Shown: positions 8,149-16,178 of the stretch, in pieces
How the letters are laid out: each line of letters starts with the position of its first letter
Numbering within the stretch: position 1 is the stretch's first letter
DNA from: a bacterium
GTDB taxonomy: Bacteria > 4484-113 > JAFGCY01
Length of the DNA: 64,000 bases
Direction of reading: 5' to 3'
Assembly (NCBI GenBank): GCA_020440605.1
Contig: JAGRNT010000010.1
Coordinates: 62,001-126,000, forward strand
Position numbers and translations under genes: made by a program
Notes under the pieces: model-generated
Seen by the model: only the letters and a program-made list of their open reading frames with translations
Databases searched by the model: none
Told to the model about the DNA's origin: nothing

Positions 8149-10299
8149 TTACCCCACCTTCCCCCGGTTGGCACCTTCGCTCTTCATCTTGCGCGCCATC
8201 TTCTTAGTGAGTGCGTCAACCTGGTCGCGCACCAGCGCCGCCTTCTCGAATTCCAGCAGTTCGGCCCACTTGTGCATCTGCGCCTCCAGCTCGGCGATCA
8301 GCATCGTCAGTTCGCCGATGCCCATTGCGTCATGCTCGTCCGGGATGCTGGCCTGGGCGACCTTGATCACCTTCAGGCCGCTTTCCTCCAGGCCTTCGGT
8401 GATGTCCTGGATCTTCTTGATGATCGTCTTGGGCGTGATGCCGTGCTCCTGGTTGAAGGCCAGCTGGATGTCACGGCGGCGGTTCGTCTCGTCTATCGCG
8501 CGCTGCATCGAGGGCGTGATCTTGTCAGCGTAGAGGATCACCTCACCGTTCACGTTGCGGGCTGCGCGGCCGATGATCTGGATCAGCGAGCGGTCCGAGC
8601 GCAGGAAGCCCTCCTTGTCGGCGTCGAGGATGCAGATCAGCGAGACCTCCGGCAGGTCCAGGCCCTCGCGCAGCAGGTTGATGCCGACCACCACGTCGTA
8701 GGTGCCGATGCGCAGGTCCTTCAGGATGCGGATGCGCTCCACTGTGTCAACGTCGGCATGCAGGTACTGCGTCTTCACGCCGCTGTCGGAGAGGTAGTCA
8801 CTGAGCTTCTCCGCCATGCGCTTCGTGAGCGTCGTCACCAGCGTGCGCTCGCCGCGTTCATTGCGTTCGCGCACCCGCTCCAGCAGGTCGTCAATCTGAT
8901 GCTTCGTGGGTTCGATCACGATCTGCGGGTCCACGAGCCCCGTCGGGCGGATTATCTGCTCCGCCGTGTTCTGTGTCACATCGAGCTCATAGGGCCCCGG
9001 CGTGGCGGTGGTGTAGATCACCTGGTTGACATACTTCTCCCACTCATCGAAGCGCAGCGGACGGTTGTCAAGCGCGCTTGGCAACCTGAAGCCGAAGTCC
9101 ACGAGCGTCTGCTTGCGTGAGCGGTCGCCGTTGTACATGCCGTGCAGCTGCGGGATCGTCACATGGCTCTCGTCAATGATCATCAGGAAGTCGTCGGGGA
9201 AGTACTCGATCAGGTTGCTGGGCGTCTCGCCCGGCATGCGGCCGTCGAAGTGCCGCGAGTAGTTCTCGATGCCGTTGCAGTAGCCGACGTTCTCGATCAT
9301 CTCGATGTCGAAGTGCACGCGCTCCTTGAGGCGCTGGTACTCCAGCAGCTTGCCCTCCTTCTCGAACTTCGCCAGCTGCTCACGGGACTCGCGGCGGATG
9401 CTCTTGATGGCGAGCTCCTGCTTCTCGGGGATCAGCACGTAGTGCGTGGCGGGGAAGACGTAGGCCTTCTCCAGCTGCTCCAGCTCGTGCATCGTGACCG
9501 GGTCGACGCGCGCGATGCGCTCCAGCTCGTCGCCGAAGAACTCCAGGCGCAGGATCTCCTCCTTGTCGGCGGAGAAGATCTCGAACACATCGCCCTGCAC
9601 GCGGAAGCTGCCGCGCACAAGCTCGTAGGAATTGCGCATGTACTGCATGTCCACGAGGCGGCGGATCAGGTGCTCACGGCGCACCTCGAAGCCGGGGAAG
9701 AGCCGGAGGCTGAGCTTCTCGTAGTCCTCGGGGGAGCCGAGGCCGAAGATGCAGGACACGCTGGCAACGACGATCACGTCGCGCCGGGTGAGCAGCGCCT
9801 CGGTGGCGGAGTGGCGCAGGCGGTCGATCTCCTCGTTGATCTGGCTGTCCTTTTCGATGTAGGTGTCGGTCTTCGGGATGTAGGCCTCGGGCTGGTAGTA
9901 GTCGTAGTAGGAGACGAAGTACTCCACGTGGTTCTCGGGAAAGAACTGGCGGAACTCCGCGCAGAGCTGGGCTGCCAGCGTCTTGTTGTGGCAGATCACG
10001 AGCGTGGGCTTCTGCGTGGCCTGGATCACATTGGCCATCGTGAAGGTCTTGCCGGTGCCGGTCGCGCCGAGCAGCACCTGGTGCTTCAGCTCGCGGCCGA
10101 CGCCGTCCACCAGCGAGGCGATCGCCGTGGGCTGGTCCCCGCCGGGCTGGTAGTCCGAGGCCAGCCTGAACTCACCCTCGCGCTGCCAGAAATCGGCCTC
10201 GACCGCCGCTGCGCCGAACACGTCCTCGTTGACGGGATCGTCACCGGGCAGGCGGTGCAGCTCGTCCTCATTCACCTTCCACTTCTTCGCCTTTGGCAT
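8149..10299 (-). CDS. uvrB: excinuclease ABC subunit UvrB
   Basis: DNA damage-loading helicase of nucleotide excision repair. The 716-aa product is somewhat long because of a ~43-residue N-terminal extension ([17 protein letters not shown]) before the usual [17 protein letters not shown]. Walker A is GATGTGKT at 78-85; the beta-hairpin region [12 protein letters not shown], the DESH box in [12 protein letters not shown] and motif [11 protein letters not shown] are intact. The C-terminal UVR domain ([20 protein letters not shown]) needed for UvrC contact is present. TATAAT lies 8 nt before the ATG. No uvrA or uvrC is nearby. A shorter protein from an internal start cannot be excluded, but none has a better context. 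Confidence 0.97.
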   Translation of the reverse strand: MPKAKKWKVNEDELHRLPGDDPVNEDVFGAAAVEADFWQREGEFRLASDYQPGGDQPTAIASLVDGVGRELKHQVLLGATGTGKTFTMANVIQATQKPTLVICHNKTLAAQLCAEFRQFFPENHVEYFVSYYDYYQPEAYIPKTDTYIEKDSQINEEIDRLRHSATEALLTRRDVIVVASVSCIFGLGSPEDYEKLSLRLFPGFEVRREHLIRRLVDMQYMRNSYELVRGSFRVQGDVFEIFSADKEEILRLEFFGDELERIARVDPVTMHELEQLEKAYVFPATHYVLIPEKQELAIKSIRRESREQLAKFEKEGKLLEYQRLKERVHFDIEMIENVGYCNGIENYSRHFDGRMPGETPSNLIEYFPDDFLMIIDESHVTIPQLHGMYNGDRSRKQTLVDFGFRLPSALDNRPLRFDEWEKYVNQVIYTTATPGPYELDVTQNTAEQIIRPTGLVDPQIVIEPTKHQIDDLLERVRERNERGERTLVTTLTKRMAEKLSDYLSDSGVKTQYLHADVDTVERIRILKDLRIGTYDVVVGINLLREGLDLPEVSLICILDADKEGFLRSDRSLIQIIGRAARNVNGEVILYADKITPSMQRAIDETNRRRDIQLAFNQEHGITPKTIIKKIQDITEGLEESGLKVIKVAQASIPDEHDAMGIGELTMLIAELEAQMHKWAELLEFEKAALVRDQVDALTKKMARKMKSEGANRGKVG

Positions 10300-10307
10300 A
10301 ACGGGGC

Positions 10308-10313
10308 ATTATA
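10308..10313 (-). promoter_or_regulatory. -10 element of uvrB, near-leaderless
   Basis: TATAAT on the minus strand with 8 nt (GCCCCGTT) before the ATG at 10299. No LexA-box-like palindrome is evident in the 87-bp gap to the upstream gene. Confidence 0.55.
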
Positions 10314-10386
10314 CCCGTTATACGGTACGTTTGTTTAGATGTGGCGGATATGCTCCCAAAGCAGAGACTGGCGGCCTGCAACTCAG

Positions 10387-13200
10387 CTACTCATAGATTA
10401 TTCCGTAAATCAGGTCGCCAAATCCATTCACATATGCGATGGCGGCCCGGCCGTCCACTTCCGCGAGGCTGGTATCCCTGAAGAGGTTTCCAGGCAGTGG
10501 TTCCGCAAACTCTGATTCCCAGGTGGTTTTTGGCAATCCAAATGGACTGGAACTGCTGGCAAATCCGAGCTTTGAACCATAAGTAAAACACATTGCCGGA
10601 GTGCCATCCACAAGTGCGAGGGACATGGTGTTGGCTCCATTCTGCGGGATGAAACCCAGTTTTCCCGACTGCCAATTGCCAAGCAATCCACCGTCTGGAG
10701 TAGTGGAGCTGTAGAACAAGAATGCATCATTGTCAATGTCATAGGTGGCAATGGCCGGGTTGCCATCTGCAATGATGAGGCCCACATACTCCGGAGTATC
10801 GGGGAAGGCATCCAGGGCAAGGATTGGATCCCAATCCAGCGCCGTACTCCCCGTCGCTGTCGAACTGCGGATGTAGCACAGTTCGGGAAGGCGGCAATAG
10901 GCTATTGCCGGTTTGCCGTCAATCACTCGCAGCTTCGATTTGTAGCCTGCATTCGTGCTGGTGTCGAGCGTCACCAAGGTGTCCCAGTCGGCAGCCATGC
11001 TGCCTGTCGAGGTATTGCTGCGTGTGTACATCAGGAAATCGCTGTCGCCATCCTGGAAACTGATGGCCGGGTTGCCATCCACAACGGCAAGGCTTGGGGC
11101 TATTCCAGTACCGTCGCCTATATTCAAAGTGACGATCTGGCTCCAGTCCGCTGCCTGCGCCCCGCTTGCAGTTGTGCTGCGGGCATACTTCAGATCAAAG
11201 CCGGCGTTATCCGTATATGCAATGGCTGGGTTTCCGTCCACTTCGGCCAGAGAGAAGATTCCAAGGAAAAACCCGCTGTCGTCAACGATTACCGGGTCGC
11301 TCCAGTCTTCTGCCTGCTCTCCATTCAATGTGGAACTGACGACATATCTGAGGGCAAAATCGCTATGAATTGTATAGGCAACGGCAGGCTTGCCGTTGAA
11401 CACTTCCATCGTTATGTCTCGTACTCTGTTTGATGGGTCGCCGCTATCGTCCACTAAAGTCAAAGCCCAGCCGGATGCGGTGAAGCTGAGTGTATCCGTG
11501 TCCGTACTGCCCAGGTCATCCGTGATGCGCAGCGTTACGCTGTAGTCACCGGCCAGCTCAAAGAGATGCGAGGCAAGCGGGTCAGTCCCCGTATCTTCAT
11601 CGTAGGTTCCGTCATTGTCCCAGTCCCATTCATACTTGACGATGCTGCCGTCAGTATCCGTGCTGCTGGAGGCATCAAACTGCGCATCGTAAGGTGCGGG
11701 CTGGTCACCGGCATTGAGCCTGAGCAGCGCCAGCGGGGCGAAGTTTCCGCTTACCTGGATCGCCACGGGATCGGTATCAAACAGGCCTCCTGTATCCGTC
11801 ACCCGCAAGCGCGCGTTGAAGATCCCGGCATCCGGGTAGTTCACCGGATCCGGTGTGAGCGTGTCGGTATCCGCTTCGTAGATGCCATCCCCATCGAAGT
11901 CCCAGGCATACTCAAGCAGGCTGTTGTCATCCTCCAGGTCATCAGCGTTGCCCGAGAAGCTCACCTCAAGCGGGGCAAAACCACTGAGCGGGTCGGCGCT
12001 GGCTTCCGCCAGGGGACGGGAGTTCGTGCCGATCAGCAGGCTCAGGCCCCCCAGGGCCACCGCCTCGCTGTCAGTGCCGCGCACCCGCGGGCGGATGATT
12101 CCCGCTGCGGAGGTATCAAGCTGCTGCAGCCCTTCGGAGTCAGCAAGCACTTCGAAGACGCCGTCACCGTCCAGGTCCCAGTCGTAGCTGGATTCACCGG
12201 AGGCTGTGAGGCTGATCGACGCACCGACAAGTCCGGAGACAAGGGAAGCACTGAGTGTGAGCTGGCCGGGTGCACCCGCCAGCGGAGTGGCCGACTGCAG
12301 AACGCTGGGCTCACTGACGTTGCCACCGAAGTCAATCGCCTGGATGGCAACGAAGGTCTCGCCGGACAGCCCGCTGAGCAGGTGCCGCGTCGTGCCTTCC
12401 AGGTAGGGCACATGGCGCACAGCCACTGCGTCCGGGTTGATGAATGATGCATCGGAAAAGAGGATGCGGTAGCCTGCCAGGTCTGGCTCGGTGTTGCCTT
12501 CCCAGCTGAGTTCAAGTCCTGCCGCAACAGGGACCACCTGCAAAGCTGTTGGTTCTGCAGGAGCTTCGGCACTCGACGGGTCGTACTGGTTGATGCCGAC
12601 GCCCACCACATCCGCGCTCGTGCCCGCCGGGCAGAGCACACTCACGAAGGTGTTGCCAAGAGCACTGGTCAGATCGCCGGAGGAATCAGTCACGGCCTGC
12701 AGGCGCACGTGGTTGTCAGTGAATGGACCGTGCCAGTCCCAGCGACCCGTGCCGTAGTTGGAGAGCCCGACGTAGTAGCCCTTGCCACTGATCAGATTGG
12801 CATCCACGCTGACGATGCCGGGCTGCTCCGCTCCCATCGTAACTCGGTACATCGCATAGGAAGTACCCGTTGCATCCGTGCCATTGAGGCGCGTGGCTTC
12901 GAGGTTGTCAGCGGCGTCACCACTGTCGAGGAAACGCTCCACGCCAGGCGTGAAGTCGGTATTCAGATTGATGGAGGAGGTAATGCGGCTCGCGGGAATC
13001 ACGAATCCACCAGCATCCAGCGCTTCCCAAGGCTGCATTCCATCAGCGGGCAGGCCAGTCAACAACTGCACCGTACCGGCCTGCAGCGCAGTCTCACTGC
13101 TCTGCTGCAAGCTGAGATCCTGCCGGCGGGCAGTCTCTGAAGAACAGGAAATCAAGCTGATTCCCAATACGGCGACAAGCATTGCGGCAGCTCTTGTCAT
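10387..13200 (-). CDS. lipoprotein: family N-terminal domain, FN3, three PKD domains, seven-bladed propeller
   Basis: A 937-aa lipoprotein (lipobox ISLISC) of a family with four members here. Order: the family N-terminal domain (~residues 40-200; marks GYYVGLSNYGTGRWDW and GNTFVSVLCPAG), an FN3-like domain (LELSWEGNTEPDLAGYRI, ~215-305), three PKD-type units marked by YDWDLDGDGVFE, YAWDFDGDGIYE and YEWDWDNDGTYDED, then seven repeats of the VDGNPAIAYT type closing a predicted propeller. ATG 13200 (MTRAAAM) is chosen over 13254 because AGGAGG lies 8 nt upstream and the signal peptide starts there. Probably displayed on the cell surface; the ligand is unknown. Confidence 0.85.
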   Translation of the reverse strand: MTRAAAMLVAVLGISLISCSSETARRQDLSLQQSSETALQAGTVQLLTGLPADGMQPWEALDAGGFVIPASRITSSINLNTDFTPGVERFLDSGDAADNLEATRLNGTDATGTSYAMYRVTMGAEQPGIVSVDANLISGKGYYVGLSNYGTGRWDWHGPFTDNHVRLQAVTDSSGDLTSALGNTFVSVLCPAGTSADVVGVGINQYDPSSAEAPAEPTALQVVPVAAGLELSWEGNTEPDLAGYRILFSDASFINPDAVAVRHVPYLEGTTRHLLSGLSGETFVAIQAIDFGGNVSEPSVLQSATPLAGAPGQLTLSASLVSGLVGASISLTASGESSYDWDLDGDGVFEVLADSEGLQQLDTSAAGIIRPRVRGTDSEAVALGGLSLLIGTNSRPLAEASADPLSGFAPLEVSFSGNADDLEDDNSLLEYAWDFDGDGIYEADTDTLTPDPVNYPDAGIFNARLRVTDTGGLFDTDPVAIQVSGNFAPLALLRLNAGDQPAPYDAQFDASSSTDTDGSIVKYEWDWDNDGTYDEDTGTDPLASHLFELAGDYSVTLRITDDLGSTDTDTLSFTASGWALTLVDDSGDPSNRVRDITMEVFNGKPAVAYTIHSDFALRYVVSSTLNGEQAEDWSDPVIVDDSGFFLGIFSLAEVDGNPAIAYTDNAGFDLKYARSTTASGAQAADWSQIVTLNIGDGTGIAPSLAVVDGNPAISFQDGDSDFLMYTRSNTSTGSMAADWDTLVTLDTSTNAGYKSKLRVIDGKPAIAYCRLPELCYIRSSTATGSTALDWDPILALDAFPDTPEYVGLIIADGNPAIATYDIDNDAFLFYSSTTPDGGLLGNWQSGKLGFIPQNGANTMSLALVDGTPAMCFTYGSKLGFASSSSPFGLPKTTWESEFAEPLPGNLFRDTSLAEVDGRAAIAYVNGFGDLIYGIIYE

Positions 13201-13226
13201 GGCTGGCCTCCTGATGCTGATGTCAG

Positions 13227-13232
13227 ATGCTA
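13227..13232 (-). promoter_or_regulatory. -10 region of the first family lipoprotein
   Basis: TAGCAT on the minus strand within GTGCTAGCAT, a 9-of-10 match to the palindrome ATGCTAGCAT found before two paralogues. About 26 nt separate it from the ATG at 13200, with an AGGAGG ribosome site in the leader. Confidence 0.45.
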
Positions 13233-13278
13233 GCACAGTCCCGCCAGGGCGCATAACCAGGCCGGACCCCTGCAGCAG

Positions 13279-13307
13279 CAGCCTGAAGCTGCCGGCTATT
13301 CAGCCGG
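13279..13307 (-). terminator. two small hairpins just after the 13315-16092 gene
   Basis: CCGGCT-ATTC-AGCCGG (13292-13307) begins 8 nt past the stop codon on the minus strand, followed by GCAGC-CTGAA-GCTGC. There is no T-tract, so a factor-independent terminator is doubtful; loop and position match the hairpins after azlD and uvrB. Confidence 0.35.
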
Positions 13308-13314
13308 AACAGCC

Positions 13315-16092
13315 CTACTGGTAGAGATAGGCGAACTTCAGCCGGCCGTTGCTGACATCGAGGTAGCTGATTGCCGGTGAGCCGTCGATGGAAATCAATG
13401 ATGTATCCTCACCGACTCCTACGGATGAGTCCGCCACTTCCTCAGTTCCCCAGGCAGTGCCGTTGGCATCCGTGGCCCGTACGTAACGCAGTTGAGTACT
13501 TGTAGCGGTGCTGTGGCGGTAACTGGCTGCGGGGAAACCGTCAATCACGGCGAGGGAGCAGAATGACCCCGTACTGCCCGTTCCCGCTGCCGTCACGTAA
13601 CCGCCCCAGCCTGAACCGATGTTGTTTGAGGCACGGACATAGCGCAGATCAGCGGAATCGAACTCGTAGTAGCACATTGCCGGCCGGCCGTTGACAATCG
13701 CCATTGAGCAGTAGTAACCCGTGTTTCCGTCGGCATCCGCGATCACAGGGGCTCCCCAGGTTGCGCCCGTACTGCCAGTGGAACGCACGAACAGCACGCT
13801 GGAGTCGCCACTGTAGCCAACCGCGGGGTTGCCTGACACCACAAGCAGAGTCGTGTAGCTCTGGTTCGCAGCGGAGTTGTCAAGCGTCACCGGCATTCCC
13901 CAGGCCGTACCCTGGGCGTTTGTCGCGCGGACATACTTCAGGTTTCCTCCGCTGATGTAGCTGATTGCCGGGTTGCCAACCACCACCTCGAGTGAGGAGT
14001 AGGTCCCGCCTTCGATGTCAACGGGAGTGCCCCAGCTGCTTCCCTGGGAGTCCGTCGCACGGACATACCTCAGGGTGTCGCTGCCGGTGATCGTGTAGCT
14101 GATGGCGGGGTTGCCCGCCACGATGTCCATCGAGCCATATGAGTTGAGGTTTCCGCTCGTGTCCACCGCAACCGGAGTCCCCCAGTTGCGGCCCAGTTCA
14201 TCCAGGGCGCGGACGAAGTAAAGTCCGTTGGCACCCCTGTAGCTGATCGCCGGCAAGCCGTCAACGAGTTTCATGGAGGTGTAACGCCCGGTGTCCGATG
14301 TTGAATCCACTGTGTCCGCGCGCCAGCCGCGTGCCAGAACGGACCTGCTCGCCAGCGAACTGGCGCCGTCGTCATCCGTCACGCGCACGGAGACCCTGTG
14401 GGCCCCGGCAGTCGTGAACACATGTTCCACCTGGAATTCCGTGCCTGTATCCTCATCATAGATTCCATCACTTTCCCAGTCCCATTCAAAGGAGACGATC
14501 GTGCCGTCAAGATCCATGCTGTTGCCGGCATCGAATGCGGCTGTAAATGGCAGGTCTCCCTCATCATCACGGAACACGCTGAGTGCCGCAACCGGCGGCA
14601 GATTTGCCGCTTCCGGCTGGGCATAGACACTGACGGTGTCAACGTCCCAGGCGCCGTCGGTATCCGTCACACGCAGCTTGGCGTTGTACAGGCCGGGAGT
14701 GCCGTAGTTCTGCGGAGCCGGATTCAATGTGTCGGCGTCCAGTTCGTAGATGCCGTCGCCGTTGAAGTCCCAGGCGATGCTGAGATCCTCAACTGCATCC
14801 TCCTGGTCTTCGGCCAATCCAGTGAATGTCACATCCAGCGGAGCCATGCCGGACTGCGGGCTGGCGCCAGCGCTGGCTACGGGGCGGGAGTTTGCCGTGA
14901 CAATCAGTGACAGGCCACCAAGCGCTACATATTCTCCGCCGGCATCCCGGCCTCGCACCCGTGGACGGATCAGGCCCGTCGCACTCGTATCAGCATTCCG
15001 GGATCCGGTGATGTCATCCTCAATCTCGAACACTCCATCACCATCGAGGTCCCAGTCATATGAGTCCGCGCCTGTTGCCGAAAGCTGGACAGCACCGTTG
15101 ATTCCAGTGGATGGTGCATCCGCGTTGAGCTGCAGTGGTACGGGGGCAGCAGCCAGAGGTGTGGCGAATGCTACGGTGCTCGGGCTGCTTTGATTGCCTG
15201 CGAAATCAACGGCGGTAACCGCGGCGAATGTCTGCCCGCTCAGGCCTGCAAGGAGATGGCGGGTGCTGCCTTCCAGGTAGCTCAGACGTTCAACGCCGGC
15301 TGCGGAAGTATCGGTGAAGTCACTGTCTGAAAAGTAGATGGCGTAGCCCGCCAGGTCAGGGTCCAGCACGGGGAACCAGCTCAGCTCAATGCCGCCGGGC
15401 ACCGGGTTGGCAGTCAGGGCGATCGGCGTCGGCGGTGGGGTGACTGAAGAGGGGTCATATTGATTCACTCCGATACCCACCACGTCGGCACTGCTGCCGG
15501 CCGGGCAGAGCACGCTCACGAAGGTGTTGCCAAGGGGGCTGGTCAGCAGCGCTGTCTCATCCGTCGCGGCCTGCAGGCGCACATGGTTGTCGGTGAAGGG
15601 ACCATGCCAGTCCCAGCGTCCCGAGCCGTAATTGGAGATACCTACGTAGTAACCGCTGCCATACAGCAGATTGGCATCCACGCTGACGATGCCGGGCAGG
15701 CTGCCAGCCATGCTGATCCGGTACATTGCATGGGAGAGGGAGTTGCCATCATTGCCATTTAGGCGCACCGCTTCAAGATTATCGGCGGCATCGCCGCTGT
15801 CCGAGTAGCGCTCCACACCGGGGGTGAAATCCGTATTCACATTGATTGATGAGGCAGCACGTTCTGCCGGGACCACGAATCCACCATCATCCAGGCTTTC
15901 CCAGGGCTGCACGCCGTCCAGAGGCAGGCTCGCGGGGAACTGTAGCTCCTGTTGCGCAGATCCGTCCTGAATCCCCGTTCTGGACTGCAGCGGGTTCGCC
16001 GCATCAAGCGCACTCCCGGGATTCCCCTGAGAACAGGAACAGGCAATCAGAATCAGCAGCAGGCTGCACTGTACTGAATTAAAGCGGAACAT
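13315..16092 (-). CDS. lipoprotein: family N-terminal domain, FN3, PKD domains, seven-bladed propeller
   Basis: A 925-aa paralogue of the 10387-13200 product. The lipobox is LILIAC (Cys near residue 18). The family domain shows GYYVGISNYGSGRWDW; FN3 and PKD-like units (YDWDLDGDGVFEIEDD, IAWDFNGDGIYELD, FEWDWESDGIYDEDTG) follow. The C-terminus is the cleanest propeller of the set: seven ~48-residue repeats such as VVGNPAISYISGGNLKYVRA with a conserved WG.PV end. The last repeat is cut short and the segment before the first supplies the missing strand, as in a velcro-closed propeller. The start has GGAGG 8 nt upstream. Confidence 0.87.
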   Translation of the reverse strand: MFRFNSVQCSLLLILIACSCSQGNPGSALDAANPLQSRTGIQDGSAQQELQFPASLPLDGVQPWESLDDGGFVVPAERAASSINVNTDFTPGVERYSDSGDAADNLEAVRLNGNDGNSLSHAMYRISMAGSLPGIVSVDANLLYGSGYYVGISNYGSGRWDWHGPFTDNHVRLQAATDETALLTSPLGNTFVSVLCPAGSSADVVGIGVNQYDPSSVTPPPTPIALTANPVPGGIELSWFPVLDPDLAGYAIYFSDSDFTDTSAAGVERLSYLEGSTRHLLAGLSGQTFAAVTAVDFAGNQSSPSTVAFATPLAAAPVPLQLNADAPSTGINGAVQLSATGADSYDWDLDGDGVFEIEDDITGSRNADTSATGLIRPRVRGRDAGGEYVALGGLSLIVTANSRPVASAGASPQSGMAPLDVTFTGLAEDQEDAVEDLSIAWDFNGDGIYELDADTLNPAPQNYGTPGLYNAKLRVTDTDGAWDVDTVSVYAQPEAANLPPVAALSVFRDDEGDLPFTAAFDAGNSMDLDGTIVSFEWDWESDGIYDEDTGTEFQVEHVFTTAGAHRVSVRVTDDDGASSLASRSVLARGWRADTVDSTSDTGRYTSMKLVDGLPAISYRGANGLYFVRALDELGRNWGTPVAVDTSGNLNSYGSMDIVAGNPAISYTITGSDTLRYVRATDSQGSSWGTPVDIEGGTYSSLEVVVGNPAISYISGGNLKYVRATNAQGTAWGMPVTLDNSAANQSYTTLLVVSGNPAVGYSGDSSVLFVRSTGSTGATWGAPVIADADGNTGYYCSMAIVNGRPAMCYYEFDSADLRYVRASNNIGSGWGGYVTAAGTGSTGSFCSLAVIDGFPAASYRHSTATSTQLRYVRATDANGTAWGTEEVADSSVGVGEDTSLISIDGSPAISYLDVSNGRLKFAYLYQ

Positions 16093-16116
16093 GGCCGGCC
16101 TCCGGTACGACGCATG

Positions 16117-16126
16117 ATGCTAGCAT
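16117..16126. promoter_or_regulatory. palindrome ATGCTAGCAT at the -10 of the 13315-16092 gene
   Basis: Perfect 10-bp palindrome containing TAGCAT as the likely -10, about 25 nt before the ATG at 16092. The same palindrome occupies the same position before the 16179-18968 paralogue (18993-19002). It could be an operator overlapping the promoter. Confidence 0.45.
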
Positions 16127-16178
16127 GCCGCCCGCTGGGCATCAACCACGCAGTTCCATGCCACGCCTGTTACCCGGC

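Noticed and set aside
13201..13254. Upstream start of the first family lipoprotein
   Set aside because: It would place residues before the signal peptide and inside the promoter and leader; ATG 13200 has AGGAGG and starts the hydrophobic signal.
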